DNA from: Meiothermus sp.
GTDB taxonomy: Bacteria > Deinococcota > Deinococci > Deinococcales > Thermaceae
NCBI RefSeq assembly: GCF_025056915.1
Contig: NZ_JANWVH010000001.1
Coordinates: 1 to 64,000 of the forward strand
DNA length: 64,000 bases
Reading direction: 5' to 3'
A model generated the notes under the pieces. That model searched no databases, was not told the DNA's origin, and worked only from the letters and a program-made list of their open reading frames with translations. The position numbers and the translations under genes are program-made. Shown here piece after piece: positions 1 to 9,866 of the stretch (positions are counted from its first letter, which is position 1; every line of letters begins with the position of its first letter).

Positions 1-368
1 TTCACTGGGAGGGGGGGCAGGTCAACCTGAAAAAAGGGGGGATTGCCGCCATCGTGGCCCTGGCGCGGGTGTACGGCCTCGAGGCCGGCAGCCTGGCCCG
101 CCCCACCCTGGAGCGCCTGCGGGCCGCCGCCCTGGCCCGGCTCATCCCCAAGGAAGAAGCCGAAGACCTGAGCGAGGCTTTTTTGTTCCTCTCCCACCTG
201 CGCCTGAAGCACCAGCTAAAAGCCCTGGAGCGGGGCCAGCCCCCCTCCAACCGGGTGGCCCAGGAAGCCCTCAGCCCCCGCGAGCAGCAGATGCTGCGGC
301 AGGTTTTTCTGCGCATCCGCCAGGCCCAGCAGGCGCTGGCGGGGCGGTTTCGGTTGCAGGTCTTATAA
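1..368 (+). CDS. C-terminal part of a CBS/nucleotidyltransferase-type signal transduction protein (DUF294-like substrate-binding region), 5' truncated by window
   Basis: Open frame continues upstream of the listed ORF (HWEGGQVNLKKGGIAAIVALARVYGLEAGSLARPTLERLRAA...), resembling the C-terminal domain of DUF294/CBS proteins. Confidence 0.6.
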   Translation, partial: HWEGGQVNLKKGGIAAIVALARVYGLEAGSLARPTLERLRAAALARLIPKEEAEDLSEAFLFLSHLRLKHQLKALERGQPPSNRVAQEALSPREQQMLRQVFLRIRQAQQALAGRFRLQVL

Positions 369-473
369 AGTGTCCTTTCCCCTGTTGACGTTACCGACGG
401 CCTCACCCCAAGGCTATTTCCTGAAAGCGACCTGAAGACCGGAAAAGCTAAAGGCCGTCGGTAGCGCCAAAGT

Positions 474-506
474 AAAAAACACCCGCCATCAACGGCGAGT
501 GTTTGT
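474..506 (-). terminator. Rho-independent terminator downstream of isocitrate lyase
   Basis: Minus strand AAACACTCGCC-gttgat-GGCGGGTGTTT followed by TTT. Confidence 0.75.
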
Positions 507-535
507 TCCACGTGTAGACGATTTCCTACCAGCCA

Positions 536-1831
536 TTAATGGAACTGCGCTTCCTCCGTCGAGCCCACCAACGCCGCGGTGGAGGCCTGCCCGGCGGTGA
601 TGGCCATCAGCACCTCGTCGAAGTAGCCTGCGCCCACCTCGCGCTGGTGCTTGACGGCGGTGAAGCCATCTTTCTCGGCGGCGAACTCGAGCTGCTGCAG
701 CTCCACAAAGGCGCTCATGCCGCGCTCCTTGTAGCCCTTGGCCAGCTCGAAGGTGCGGTAGTTGAGGTTGTGCCAGCCGGCCAGGGTGATGAACTGGAAC
801 TTGTAGCCCATGGCCCCCAGCTCCCGCTGGAACTTGGCGATGGTGGCGTCGTCGAGGTTTTTCTTCCAGTTGAAGCTGGGCGAGCAGTTGTAGGCCAGCA
901 TCTTGCCGGGGAACTGGGCATGGATGGCCTCGGCGAACTTGCGGGCGACCTCGAGGTCGGGGGTGCTGGTCTCCATCCAGAGCAGGTCGGCGTAGGGCGC
1001 ATAGGCCAGGCCGCGGGTGATGCAGGCCTCGAGGCCGTTGCGAATGCGGTAGAAGCCCTCGGGGGTGCGCTCGCCTTCCTTCACGAAGGGCTTGTCGCGC
1101 TCGTCAATGTCGCTCGTGAGCAGGGTGGCGGCCTCGGCGTCGGTGCGGGCGATAATCACGGTGGACACGCCCATCACATCGGCGGCCAGCCGGGCCGCGT
1201 TCAGGGTGCGGATGTGCTGCTGGGTGGGAATCAGCACTTTGCCGCCCAGGTGGCCGCACTTCTTCTCGCTGGAAAGCTGGTCTTCCCAGTGCACCCCGGC
1301 GGCCCCGGCCTCAATCATGCCCTTCATCAGCTCGAAGGCGTTCAGGGGCCCGCCAAAGCCAGCCTCGGCATCGGCCACGATGGGGGCGTACCAGTAGCGG
1401 TCGGTCTTGCCCTCGCTGCGCTCGATCTGGTCGGCCCGCTGCAGGGCGTTGTTGATGCGCTTGACCACCGCCGGCACCGAGTTGGCCGGGTAGAGGGACT
1501 GGTCAGGATAAGTCTGGGCGCCCAGGTTGGCGTCGGCGGCCACCTGCCAGCCCGAGAGGTAGATGGCCTCGAGGCCCGCCTTCACCATCTGCACGGCCTG
1601 AGCGCCGGTGTAGGCGCCAAAGGTGTTCACATAGGGACGGGTGTGCAGAAGCTCCCACAGCCGCTCGGCCCCCACTTTGGCCAGGGTCTGCTCGGGCAGA
1701 ATGCTGGGGCGCAGGCGCACCACATCCTCGGCGGTGTAGTCGCGCTGGATGCCCTTCCAGCGGGGGCTGGTTTCCCACTCACGACGCAGCTTCTCGGCTT
1801 CCAGTTTCATCTCGGGGGTCAGTTTGGACAT
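536..1831 (-). CDS. aceA: Isocitrate lyase
   Basis: [33 protein letters not shown]..., [18 protein letters not shown] motif; ATG at 1831 with AGGAGG upstream (ORF track start at 1909 is over-extended). Confidence 0.95.
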   Translation of the reverse strand: MSKLTPEMKLEAEKLRREWETSPRWKGIQRDYTAEDVVRLRPSILPEQTLAKVGAERLWELLHTRPYVNTFGAYTGAQAVQMVKAGLEAIYLSGWQVAADANLGAQTYPDQSLYPANSVPAVVKRINNALQRADQIERSEGKTDRYWYAPIVADAEAGFGGPLNAFELMKGMIEAGAAGVHWEDQLSSEKKCGHLGGKVLIPTQQHIRTLNAARLAADVMGVSTVIIARTDAEAATLLTSDIDERDKPFVKEGERTPEGFYRIRNGLEACITRGLAYAPYADLLWMETSTPDLEVARKFAEAIHAQFPGKMLAYNCSPSFNWKKNLDDATIAKFQRELGAMGYKFQFITLAGWHNLNYRTFELAKGYKERGMSAFVELQQLEFAAEKDGFTAVKHQREVGAGYFDEVLMAITAGQASTAALVGSTEEAQFH

Positions 1832-2309
1832 CGCACTTCCTCCTGTTTTGAGTATGGCCCGGACGACAGATTTTCGAGGCGTGTATATTCCAATAAGCGA
1901 CACCTCCAAAAACGTGTACTATTTATTTCGCTACACCTCAAAAGTATTACACCAGTGTGTACCTAGCCAGTTTATACCGGCTGGTTCAACCGGCCAGAAG
2001 CAGGCCTGGCCTGCTTCGGGCCCGGCGCTTATGCTTTCGGACTTTGGGGCGTTGTTTGGGAGTTTGACAAAGGCCGATGGTGGCGGACGATTGAACGCAA
2101 AACACCCTGCGCCCCTTGCCCGAGCCCCGGCGTGCTCCGGCCCTTGAACCCACGGCTTGCGACCGGCATCTTTGCAACGCTGTGCGCTGGGCGCTTCAAA
2201 ACCGCTTTGTTGGTGGCGATTAAGCAGGGCTAAAGAAAGCTGCAAGAACATGAGCCGCATCTGAAGGGGTGTCGGGGTAATGTCGTTAGGGTAAGGAAGG
2301 GGAACCTGT

Positions 2310-3437
2310 ATGAAACGCAACTTCGGCTTGGTGCTGGCCGTAGCGGCTATGATGGCAGGCTGTGGGGAGACCAACGTGGTCGAGAACCCGCCGCCAAGAA
2401 GCGGTGGGGCAACGGCCTCTGCCACCGAGAGCGCAGCGGCCAGCAAAAGCTTCGATGATAGCGCCAGCAAGGTGATGCAGAGCCTGCCAGCCGAGCTGGC
2501 CGGCTACTTACGCAGTCTGAACGCACCGGTCAACCTTGACCTGGGCCGTGTGCTGGGCTTGCCAGGGTCGGGGGCCTCGAGTGCGGCGGTGGAAGCGCCA
2601 GGGGGCGGGGTTTCGCTCCAGGCCACCGAGACCCGCCTGACCCGGGGTAGCTGGGACTGCACCACCGGAAGCTGTGTGCGTACCGACAGCGACGACTACC
2701 TGGTGCGCTGGCGCACCGCCCAGGGCCAGACCGCCGAGCTGCTGCTCGACTGGAACGGCTCCACCAGCGGAACGGCCTCGGCCACCGTGCTGGGGCACTA
2801 CAGCGCCAGCAACGAAGCCCTCTTCGAGGCCCCCACCAAGCTCATCGGGCACATCAAGGTGAATAACGCGGTGGTAGCCAGCCTGAACCGAACCACCGTC
2901 TTTCCCGATAGCCGCTGTGTGACGGGGCGCAAGGTGCTGGACATGCCCGACCAGCTCAAGGCCACAGCTTTCCTTGATAAGGCCGGGGCGGGGCGGCTCG
3001 TTGAGGTCAGGAACCTCGAGTGGAACATCGGCAGCAACCTCACCACCAAGGGCGATATGGTGCTCAAGGGCGGCGGCGAGACCGTGAACCTGAGCTGGGA
3101 CGTGACCACCGGGGGCACCGTGGTTCGGGCGCGCTGTGGCAACTTTGCCAGCATCCTGGCCACCAACATGCGGGCCTTGGCTTCACTGGGCAACCTCAAG
3201 AAGACTTTTGCCCTGGGCTTCGAGGCCACCGAGTTCCGCCGCGACCCCCTGCACATCGCCTTCAGCAAGGGTTCGGTGCAGTTCGATGGCAAGACCGCCG
3301 AATTCCGGGGCGTGCTGGACGATGCCAACCGAAATTGCATCCTGGGCGAGAACCTCTCCTTGAGCTTTGCCGGGGGAGAGACCAACCTCGAGCAATACCT
3401 CATCGCGCACCACGCAGCCAAGCCCTGTTCGCGCTGA
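2310..3437 (+). CDS. Hypothetical lipoprotein
   Basis: 375 aa ORF; N-terminal MKRNFGLVLAVAAMMAGCGE lipobox-like signal. Confidence 0.7.
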   Translation: MKRNFGLVLAVAAMMAGCGETNVVENPPPRSGGATASATESAAASKSFDDSASKVMQSLPAELAGYLRSLNAPVNLDLGRVLGLPGSGASSAAVEAPGGGVSLQATETRLTRGSWDCTTGSCVRTDSDDYLVRWRTAQGQTAELLLDWNGSTSGTASATVLGHYSASNEALFEAPTKLIGHIKVNNAVVASLNRTTVFPDSRCVTGRKVLDMPDQLKATAFLDKAGAGRLVEVRNLEWNIGSNLTTKGDMVLKGGGETVNLSWDVTTGGTVVRARCGNFASILATNMRALASLGNLKKTFALGFEATEFRRDPLHIAFSKGSVQFDGKTAEFRGVLDDANRNCILGENLSLSFAGGETNLEQYLIAHHAAKPCSR

Positions 3438-3614
3438 GGGGGCTAATGGCCGAGGCTCAAAGCAGTCACGATAAGGCCTTGCCGAGGCCAAAAAAACGAA
3501 AGGGTGAACTGCCCGAACCCCTCCTGGTTGGGGGTGGCCTGCGTGTGTCCGGCGGCACGGGGGACTGGTTCTCTGATGAGGCCCTGTTATGATGGGGCAG
3601 ATTTTGGAGGAACC

Positions 3615-4130
3615 ATGAAACGACTTGTGGCCTTGCTGACCTTGGTGATTGGTTTCGCCTTTGCCCAGGCTCCGGCCTACCCCGAAAACACCGTGGGGGT
3701 GGGGTTTGGGATTGGACGCGGGTTGATGGTGCAGGGAAGCCTGGGCCTGCCCTTCAGCCCGCTGGGCATTGATACCGGGCTGGATCTCGAGGTCATCGTC
3801 CCCACCAGCTTCGACAATGTGGAGGTCTGGGCCCTGTTCAAGGCCAACCTGCTGCCGGCCCTTACGCTGGCCGACCTCTCGCTCTCGGCGGGCCTGGGGG
3901 TAGACCTGAGCTTCAATACAGTGGGCAGTGTGTTTGGCTTCCACCTGGGGCCCATTGCCAGCCTCGAGATTCCCGGCGGGGCCATCTCGGGCTATGTGGG
4001 GCTCGGCATTGAGGGGGGCTTCAACCTGGCCTATGGCCTGGGCGGGCGGCTCTACCTGGACCCGGTGGCCCTCGAGGTGGGCCTCTCCGACCGCTATCCC
4101 TTCAAAATTGCGCTGCTGTACCTCTGGTGA
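3615..4130 (+). CDS. Hypothetical exported protein (possible outer-membrane beta-structure)
   Basis: ATG at 3615 with GGAGG upstream; signal peptide MKRLVALLTLVIGFAFAQA; ends ...KIALLYLW. Confidence 0.7.
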   Translation: MKRLVALLTLVIGFAFAQAPAYPENTVGVGFGIGRGLMVQGSLGLPFSPLGIDTGLDLEVIVPTSFDNVEVWALFKANLLPALTLADLSLSAGLGVDLSFNTVGSVFGFHLGPIASLEIPGGAISGYVGLGIEGGFNLAYGLGGRLYLDPVALEVGLSDRYPFKIALLYLW

Positions 4131-4290
4131 GATAGCCGAAGGCCGAGTGCCAAAAGCGCAAAGCATTGGGTTGCAGTTCTTCGCACTTGGCTCGGGTCGA
4201 ACGGCGCCTCACCCCCGCCTTGGGCCCTGATTTGGGCCTTTTGAGCGCCAGACCCAGCTCAAAGCCTGGCCGTTGCGGCACAATACCCCT

Positions 4291-5817
4291 ATGCGCGGGA
4301 TCTGGGCACTGGTGGTTGCGCTGGGCATGGCGTATGGGCAGCCGGTGTGGGTGCTCACGCCGCAGGGGCGCCTGCAGGGGGGCCTCAACCCGAAGGCCCA
4401 GGTGGCCTATTTTCTGGGCATCCCTTATGCGAAAGCCGAGCGCTGGAAAGCGCCCGAGCCGGTTTTGCGGCTCGAGGGGGTCTTCAAGGCCACCGAGCCA
4501 GGCCTGGCCTGCCCGCAGCGGGGAGTTTTTACCACCCGGCTGGGGGGCTACATGCCCCCCCAGGGCGAGGACTGCCTGAACCTGGGGGTCTGGGCACCCC
4601 TGGCCCCACCGCCACCGGAGGGCTATCCGGTGATGGTCTGGGTGCATGGGGGGAGCTACACCGGGGGCAGCTGGGCCGAGCCCCTCTACGACGGCACCTC
4701 GCTGGCCGCCGAGGGCGTGGTGGTGGTGGGCTTCAACTACCGGCTGGGCCCGCTGGGCTGGCTGGCCCTGCCCGCATTGCAAGCCGAAGACCCCAGCCGC
4801 TCTACGGGCAACTATGGGCTGCTGGACATGCTCGAGGCCCTGCGCTGGGTCGAGCGCAACATCCGCGCCTTTGGCGGCAACCCAGAAAACGTAACGCTCT
4901 TTGGGCATTCGGCGGGGGGGATGGCGGTGTGTACGCTGATGGCCCTACCGAGCGCCCGGGGTTTGTTTCACAAGGCCATCCTCCAGTCGGGCGGGTGCGC
5001 TTATGTGCGAACCCTCGAGCAAGGTTTCGCCTGGGGCGCTCGCTGGGCCGCCCAACTGGGCTGCGCTGCCAGCGACCTGGCCTGCCTGCGCCGGATTCCC
5101 CTGGAACGCCTTTTTCCCCCCGAAGACCGCAGCATTGGGGCGCTTTTGCAAAGGGTCGAAGCCGGGGAGTTCGCCGAGGTGCCCTGGAAGCCCCACCTGG
5201 ATGGGGTCTGGCTGAACAAGGTGCCTTTGCAAGCCCTGCTAGAAGGGGCAGCCCAGGGGATTCCCCTGATTGTGGGGGCCACTGCGCAGGAGACCTGGGG
5301 CGAGCGTCTCGCCGGCCCTTCCGACTGGGGCGGCTTTGCCGAGCGGGTCGAGGCCAAGCTCCCCGGTCAGGGGGTTCGGGCGCGGCAGCTCTACCAGGCC
5401 CGCTACGCCTCGCCCGCCGAGGCCTGGGCCTACTTCCAGACCGACCGAATCCTGCTCTGCCCCACGCTGGCAGCAGGGGTTGCTCAGGCCGACCACGCCC
5501 CCACCTACAGCTACCTGGTGACCTGGGCCTCGCCGGTGCTGGAGCTGCTGGGTAGCTTTCACGGGATTGAGCTGCCCCTGCTCTTTGGCACCGAGACCAC
5601 CTGGCCTGCGCTGGCCCTGTTCCTGACCGCTGAGGCCATGGAAAACTCGCGGCCCCTGGCCAGGGCGCTCCGCAGCCAGTGGCTCCACTTCGCCCGCTCG
5701 GGCGAGCCCTATTTGCAGGGCTGGCCTGAGACCAAAAGCGGCTATGCGATGGGCTTTAGCGCTCGGCCCGGCCTGATTCCCGACCCCTACCCAGGGCGCT
5801 GTGGGTTGTTCCGTTAG
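4291..5817 (+). CDS. Carboxylesterase, type B (para-nitrobenzyl esterase-like), secreted
   Basis: [55 protein letters not shown]; signal peptide. Confidence 0.9.
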   Translation: MRGIWALVVALGMAYGQPVWVLTPQGRLQGGLNPKAQVAYFLGIPYAKAERWKAPEPVLRLEGVFKATEPGLACPQRGVFTTRLGGYMPPQGEDCLNLGVWAPLAPPPPEGYPVMVWVHGGSYTGGSWAEPLYDGTSLAAEGVVVVGFNYRLGPLGWLALPALQAEDPSRSTGNYGLLDMLEALRWVERNIRAFGGNPENVTLFGHSAGGMAVCTLMALPSARGLFHKAILQSGGCAYVRTLEQGFAWGARWAAQLGCAASDLACLRRIPLERLFPPEDRSIGALLQRVEAGEFAEVPWKPHLDGVWLNKVPLQALLEGAAQGIPLIVGATAQETWGERLAGPSDWGGFAERVEAKLPGQGVRARQLYQARYASPAEAWAYFQTDRILLCPTLAAGVAQADHAPTYSYLVTWASPVLELLGSFHGIELPLLFGTETTWPALALFLTAEAMENSRPLARALRSQWLHFARSGEPYLQGWPETKSGYAMGFSARPGLIPDPYPGRCGLFR

Positions 5818-5840
5818 GCCGGGGCGAATAGCATAGAGCC

Positions 5841-6491
5841 ATGCCGGTTCTGAAGGTCTCTGCAGCCGACCAGTTCCTGATTGCCACCGGCGACACGAGG
5901 CTCCTGGAAGTCTGGGAGGCGCTGCCCGAGGGGCTCTTTCCGCCTTTTCCACCGGTGGAGCTACCCGGGGGGCTGGACGGCCTGCTCAAGCGGGGCGGGT
6001 TTGCCCAGACCTTTTTTGTGGGGAGCGAGGTCTTGGGCCTCAAGTTCCAATCGCCCAAAGGCCAGACCATCCAGGCTGGGGGGCTCACGGTGAAAAACGT
6101 GCAGGGCTACGACCTGGTGCGGCCCTTTGTGGGCAGCTTTGGGGCTTTGGGCGACGTGCTCGAGGCCACCCTCAGGCTGCGCCCAGGCCGGGCCTGGGTT
6201 TTTTTGCGCCGCAGGGGCGAGCTGGCCGAGCCTCCCCAGAGGCCGCGCTTCTTGTGGCAGGCGCTGGCCCACACCTATGCTTTTCACTTTGGACATCCCC
6301 TCGAGGTCAGGCGCTTCGCACAAACTTTTGGTGGCGAGGAAGTTCGGGGTACGCTGGACTACACCCCGCTATTCCCGCACGGGATGGGCGTGGGCCCCGG
6401 CAGCCTGATAGACCTGCGCTTTAGCTGGTGCGATGGGGGCGCCAGGCCCCCCATGCCCGAAGCCTACAGGCGCCTGGTGGAAGCCGTTTGA
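5841..6491 (+). CDS. FAD-binding protein, short GlcE-like subunit
   Basis: AGGLTVKNVQGYDLVRPFVGSFGALGDVLEATLRLRP matches the glycolate oxidase GlcE/FAD_binding_4 motif. Confidence 0.75.
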   Translation: MPVLKVSAADQFLIATGDTRLLEVWEALPEGLFPPFPPVELPGGLDGLLKRGGFAQTFFVGSEVLGLKFQSPKGQTIQAGGLTVKNVQGYDLVRPFVGSFGALGDVLEATLRLRPGRAWVFLRRRGELAEPPQRPRFLWQALAHTYAFHFGHPLEVRRFAQTFGGEEVRGTLDYTPLFPHGMGVGPGSLIDLRFSWCDGGARPPMPEAYRRLVEAV

Positions 6492-6572
6492 GCAGGGGAG
6501 AAAGGGAATAGAGGCCTCAAAGCTACATAGTATGGAGAGCCTACCGATAACCCTTGACCGGCAATTGCTTTT

Positions 6573-6607
6573 TGACCCATGACCTGAGACTTGCGACCTG
6601 TGACCGT
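6573..6607. repeat. Degenerate heptanucleotide tandem repeat (5 units)
   Basis: tgaccca|tgacctg|agacttg|cgacctg|tgaccgt. Confidence 0.6.
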
Positions 6608-6651
6608 TGCGGCGAATCCACAGGGCCCAGAAACCAAATCATCAGGAATGT

Positions 6652-7521
6652 ATGAAACCCAAATTTACTGTTCCCGACCATCTGAAACCCTACCAGCGGC
6701 GGGTGACGGCCAACGGGGTGGGCTTGCACCTCTACGACTCGGGCGCGGCCCCCTCGCAAGACCCCCCCTTTGTGCTTATTCATGGGCTGGGGGACGAGGC
6801 CGATAGCTGGCAAAAGGTCTTCCCGCTCCTGGCCGGGCGGGGGCGGGTGGTGGCCCTCGACCTGCCGGGGTTTGGCCGCTCCGACCACCCTAAAAGGGCC
6901 TATACCCTTCCCTTTTTTGCCGATACGGTGGTGGCGCTGCTGGAACAACTGAAGGTTCCGCAGGCGGTGCTGGTAGGTAGCTCTTTTGGGGCGGGGGTGG
7001 CCCTGCGGGTGGCCCTGCGCCGGGCCGACCTGGTGGCCCGGCTGGTGCTGGTGGGCGGCCCCCCTGTGCGAAGCAAGCTGGGCCGGCTTCAGATGATGTT
7101 CTTAATTCCGGGCCAGGGCGAAAAAATCTACAACAGCTTCCGGGTTTCGCAGGAGGCCGCCTACGAAAGCCTGCGGCCCTACTATGGCAACCTGGATGCC
7201 CTCCCCCCCGAAGACCGCCAGTTTTTGCGCGAACGGGTCTGGGACCGGGTCTGGAGCGACGACCAGCGGCGGGCCTATTTCTCGACCTTCCGCTGGCTGG
7301 CCCTGGAGGGGTTGCTGGGCCGGCCCAGTCCGTCCCAGCTGGGCCAGCTCCGGATCCCAACCCTGATTGTTTGGGGTGAGCAGGATCGGGTTATCCCTGC
7401 CGAGGCGGGCCGTACCCTACAGCGCTGGATTCCCGGGGCCAAACTTCAAATCATTCCCGGTTGCGGGCACCTGCCGCAACAGGAAAAACCTCTGGAACTC
7501 GTACGCCTGATTTTGCAGTAG
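6652..7521 (+). CDS. Alpha/beta hydrolase
   Basis: FVLIHGLGDEADSW, VLVGSSFGAGVAL, GEQDRVIP, GCGHLPQQEKP. Confidence 0.88.
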   Translation: MKPKFTVPDHLKPYQRRVTANGVGLHLYDSGAAPSQDPPFVLIHGLGDEADSWQKVFPLLAGRGRVVALDLPGFGRSDHPKRAYTLPFFADTVVALLEQLKVPQAVLVGSSFGAGVALRVALRRADLVARLVLVGGPPVRSKLGRLQMMFLIPGQGEKIYNSFRVSQEAAYESLRPYYGNLDALPPEDRQFLRERVWDRVWSDDQRRAYFSTFRWLALEGLLGRPSPSQLGQLRIPTLIVWGEQDRVIPAEAGRTLQRWIPGAKLQIIPGCGHLPQQEKPLELVRLILQ

Positions 7522-7526
7522 GGGGG

Positions 7527-7919
7527 CTACATTTGGGCCCGGCACTCGGGGCAGACGCCGTGGTACTCGACCTGCACGTCTTCAATCTCGTAGGCGGGAT
7601 AGCGGGTCTTAACCTCGCTCAGCAGGTCGGGTAGGGGCTGCACGATGTCGAAGAAGCGGTTGCACTTGCGGCAGACCATGTGCAGGTGCCCATCCAGGTT
7701 GGCTTCGTAGCGCAGGGCCTCCCCTGGGCGCGAGAGCGGCACCAGGTAGCCCTCTTCGGTCAGGGCCTCGAGGGTGCGGTAGACCGTGCCCAGGCTGATG
7801 CTGGGCACTTTTTTGCGAACCTCTGCATACACCCAAGCGGCATCGGGGTGGTGGCCCTGGGCATGCCGAACCACCTCGAGGACGGCCTTGCGCTGCTTGG
7901 TCAAGCGTTTCATTCCCAT
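7527..7919 (-). CDS. Fur family transcriptional regulator (PerR-like)
   Basis: RLTKQRKAVLEVVRHAQGHHPDAAWVYAEVRKKVPSISLGTVYRTLEAL, HLHMVCRKC, CPEC. Confidence 0.9.
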   Translation of the reverse strand: MGMKRLTKQRKAVLEVVRHAQGHHPDAAWVYAEVRKKVPSISLGTVYRTLEALTEEGYLVPLSRPGEALRYEANLDGHLHMVCRKCNRFFDIVQPLPDLLSEVKTRYPAYEIEDVQVEYHGVCPECRAQM

Positions 7920-8044
7920 GGTGGTACCCAAATCTTCGGACAGTCGGAAACACGCGGGGCATAATCCCGACTGTTAAACTCAAGTTTACTGAAAAGAAAC
8001 ATGGGTGAAAAGGGGGTTGGTTCCGATGGCCCGCAATTTCGCCG

Positions 8045-8938
8045 CTAGCCAGCCTGCACGATGCCCAGCAACTCCCGCCCGCCTTCGGCCAGCAGGTCCT
8101 GGGCCAGGTCGTGCCCCAGCTCGGGGGCCTCCTCGGCGTCGCCCTCAATCTCGGCCCGGATAAGCTCGCGGCCATCGGGCGAGGCGACCACCCCCTGCAA
8201 GACCAGGGTGTCGTCGCCCTCCAGCGTGGCCAGCGCCGCCGCGGCGCATTCGTCCCCCGCACCCAGGGCGCGCAGGAAGGCCCGCTCGGCAGCCACCCGC
8301 ACAAACGAGGCGCGGTGGTTGAGGCTGTAGGCCAGCTCCTCGGCCCAGTCGTCCCCCTGGCGCACCTCGAGGCCCAGGGCCCCCTGGCCGGGTGCGGGCA
8401 GCACAATCTCGGGGTCTATGAGCTGGTCAATGCGGTTGCGCAGGTCGAGCCGCAGCAAACTGGCCGCGCCCATGATCATGGCGTCGTACTCACCGGTGCC
8501 CAGGGCGGTCAGGCGGTCGTCCACATCGCCCTCGAGGTTGCGGATGCAGAGGTCGGAGCGGTAGGCCAGCAGCTGGGCTTTGCGTCGCAGGCTGTTGACC
8601 CCCACCACCGCCCCTTTGGGCAGCTCCTCCAGGCGCTTGGCGCTGCGCCCCACCAGGGCCTCACGGGGTTCCACCCGCTTGGGTACGGCAATCAGGCGAA
8701 TTCCGGGCGTTTCCTGGGTCGGCAAATGCTTTAGCGAGTACACCGCGATATCCACTTCCCGTTTGCTCAGGGCCTGGCGCAGGGCTTCGGCAGCCCCGAC
8801 CTCGGAGGTGTTTTTGGCCTGCACGGTGCGAATTTTGAACTCGGTTTCGGGCCAGTTTTCCTTCAGGCGCTCCACCACCCAGCGGGTCTGGGCCTGTGCC
8901 AGCAGGCTGGCCCTGGCCCCAATTACAATGACGCGCAT
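8045..8938 (-). CDS. hemC: Hydroxymethylbilane synthase (porphobilinogen deaminase)
   Basis: [75 protein letters not shown]. Confidence 0.95.
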   Translation of the reverse strand: MRVIVIGARASLLAQAQTRWVVERLKENWPETEFKIRTVQAKNTSEVGAAEALRQALSKREVDIAVYSLKHLPTQETPGIRLIAVPKRVEPREALVGRSAKRLEELPKGAVVGVNSLRRKAQLLAYRSDLCIRNLEGDVDDRLTALGTGEYDAMIMGAASLLRLDLRNRIDQLIDPEIVLPAPGQGALGLEVRQGDDWAEELAYSLNHRASFVRVAAERAFLRALGAGDECAAAALATLEGDDTLVLQGVVASPDGRELIRAEIEGDAEEAPELGHDLAQDLLAEGGRELLGIVQAG

Positions 8939-8979
8939 AACGCCCAATATATTAGCGATAAAACGCAGAATGTGAAGAG

Positions 8980-9246
8980 CTATGCCGAAGGCATTTCCTC
9001 GGCGGTGCGGTATGCCGGGGGGAGCTGGTGGGCCTCGAGTTCAAAGTCCTGGTCTACACGCCAGGCTCGGCCTTCTTTTGCCAGCGCATGCAGGGTCTGC
9101 TGCACGTACTGCTGCACCCGCCGCAGCGGCAGGGCATCGGGGTTCAGTTCGGGCCGGTGCAGGCGCAGGAAAGCCCGGTGAAAGGCCGGCAGCTCGTGCA
9201 GGGGGAGCCGGGCCTCGATGGCCGACCAGCGCACACGTTTGCTCAT
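8980..9246 (-). CDS. Hypothetical protein (88 aa)
   Basis: [55 protein letters not shown]; gene-sized ORF in otherwise empty interval. Confidence 0.5.
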   Translation of the reverse strand: MSKRVRWSAIEARLPLHELPAFHRAFLRLHRPELNPDALPLRRVQQYVQQTLHALAKEGRAWRVDQDFELEAHQLPPAYRTAEEMPSA

Positions 9247-9340
9247 CCCCTCCAGTTTAACGGGTTGTCCTTGTTTCGCTCAGGCCGCCCCGTCTGGCTG
9301 AGCCATGCCAGGAGGGCGTGGCCCATATCTGAAGCAGGCG

Positions 9341-9769
9341 CTAGCGGGCCTTGCCGAAGGCAAAGACCAGTTCGTCGCCCTTTCGCACCACAAACAGAAG
9401 GGCGGCCTTGCCGGCACTGTCCAGAAGGTCGTAGCGGGTGCGAATTTCACCTGCGACCTGTGTTTCTTGTTGGTTTTCCACAAAGTAGCCTGCCGCGGCA
9501 AAGCCGGTCAGAATCTGCTGCACAAAACCGGCTTGCAGACGGGCTGCCAGACCCCGGGCGGCGTAGACCTCCAGGTTGAACCGGCTGGCGTCGGGAATCC
9601 GGGCCACAATGGCCTCGCTGCCCCGTCCGGCCCGGAAGGAGCCCGAGGGGAAGCGCACGCTGGCATCGAGGGACGACGCAATGGCGGCAACGGTGGTGAC
9701 TTCCACCAGGGTCTGGCCCAGGGCAGGAGCTCCCAACAGAAGCAGAAAGGAGAGGAAGAAGGCTCTCAT
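9341..9769 (-). CDS. Hypothetical exported protein
   Basis: 142 aa with signal peptide MRAFFLSFLLLLGAPALGQT. Confidence 0.65.
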   Translation of the reverse strand: MRAFFLSFLLLLGAPALGQTLVEVTTVAAIASSLDASVRFPSGSFRAGRGSEAIVARIPDASRFNLEVYAARGLAARLQAGFVQQILTGFAAAGYFVENQQETQVAGEIRTRYDLLDSAGKAALLFVVRKGDELVFAFGKAR

Positions 9770-9866
9770 ACCTCGAGGGTACCGCCGGGCCTGCGAAGGT
9801 TCGGGTCATTTGACGCGGCCATGCGGGGTTTTTGCTTGGGGGGAATGCGGCCCTGCAAAGGGGGCC

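Noticed and set aside
539-1966. 475-aa plus-strand ORF opposite isocitrate lyase
   Set aside because: Antisense shadow ORF caused by high GC; composition (His/Gly/Leu-rich) is typical of spurious frames and isocitrate lyase is unambiguous on the other strand.
4347-5555. 402-aa overlapping plus-strand ORF inside the carboxylesterase
   Set aside because: Alternate frame of a well-conserved esterase; Gly/Arg/Ala-rich shadow translation.
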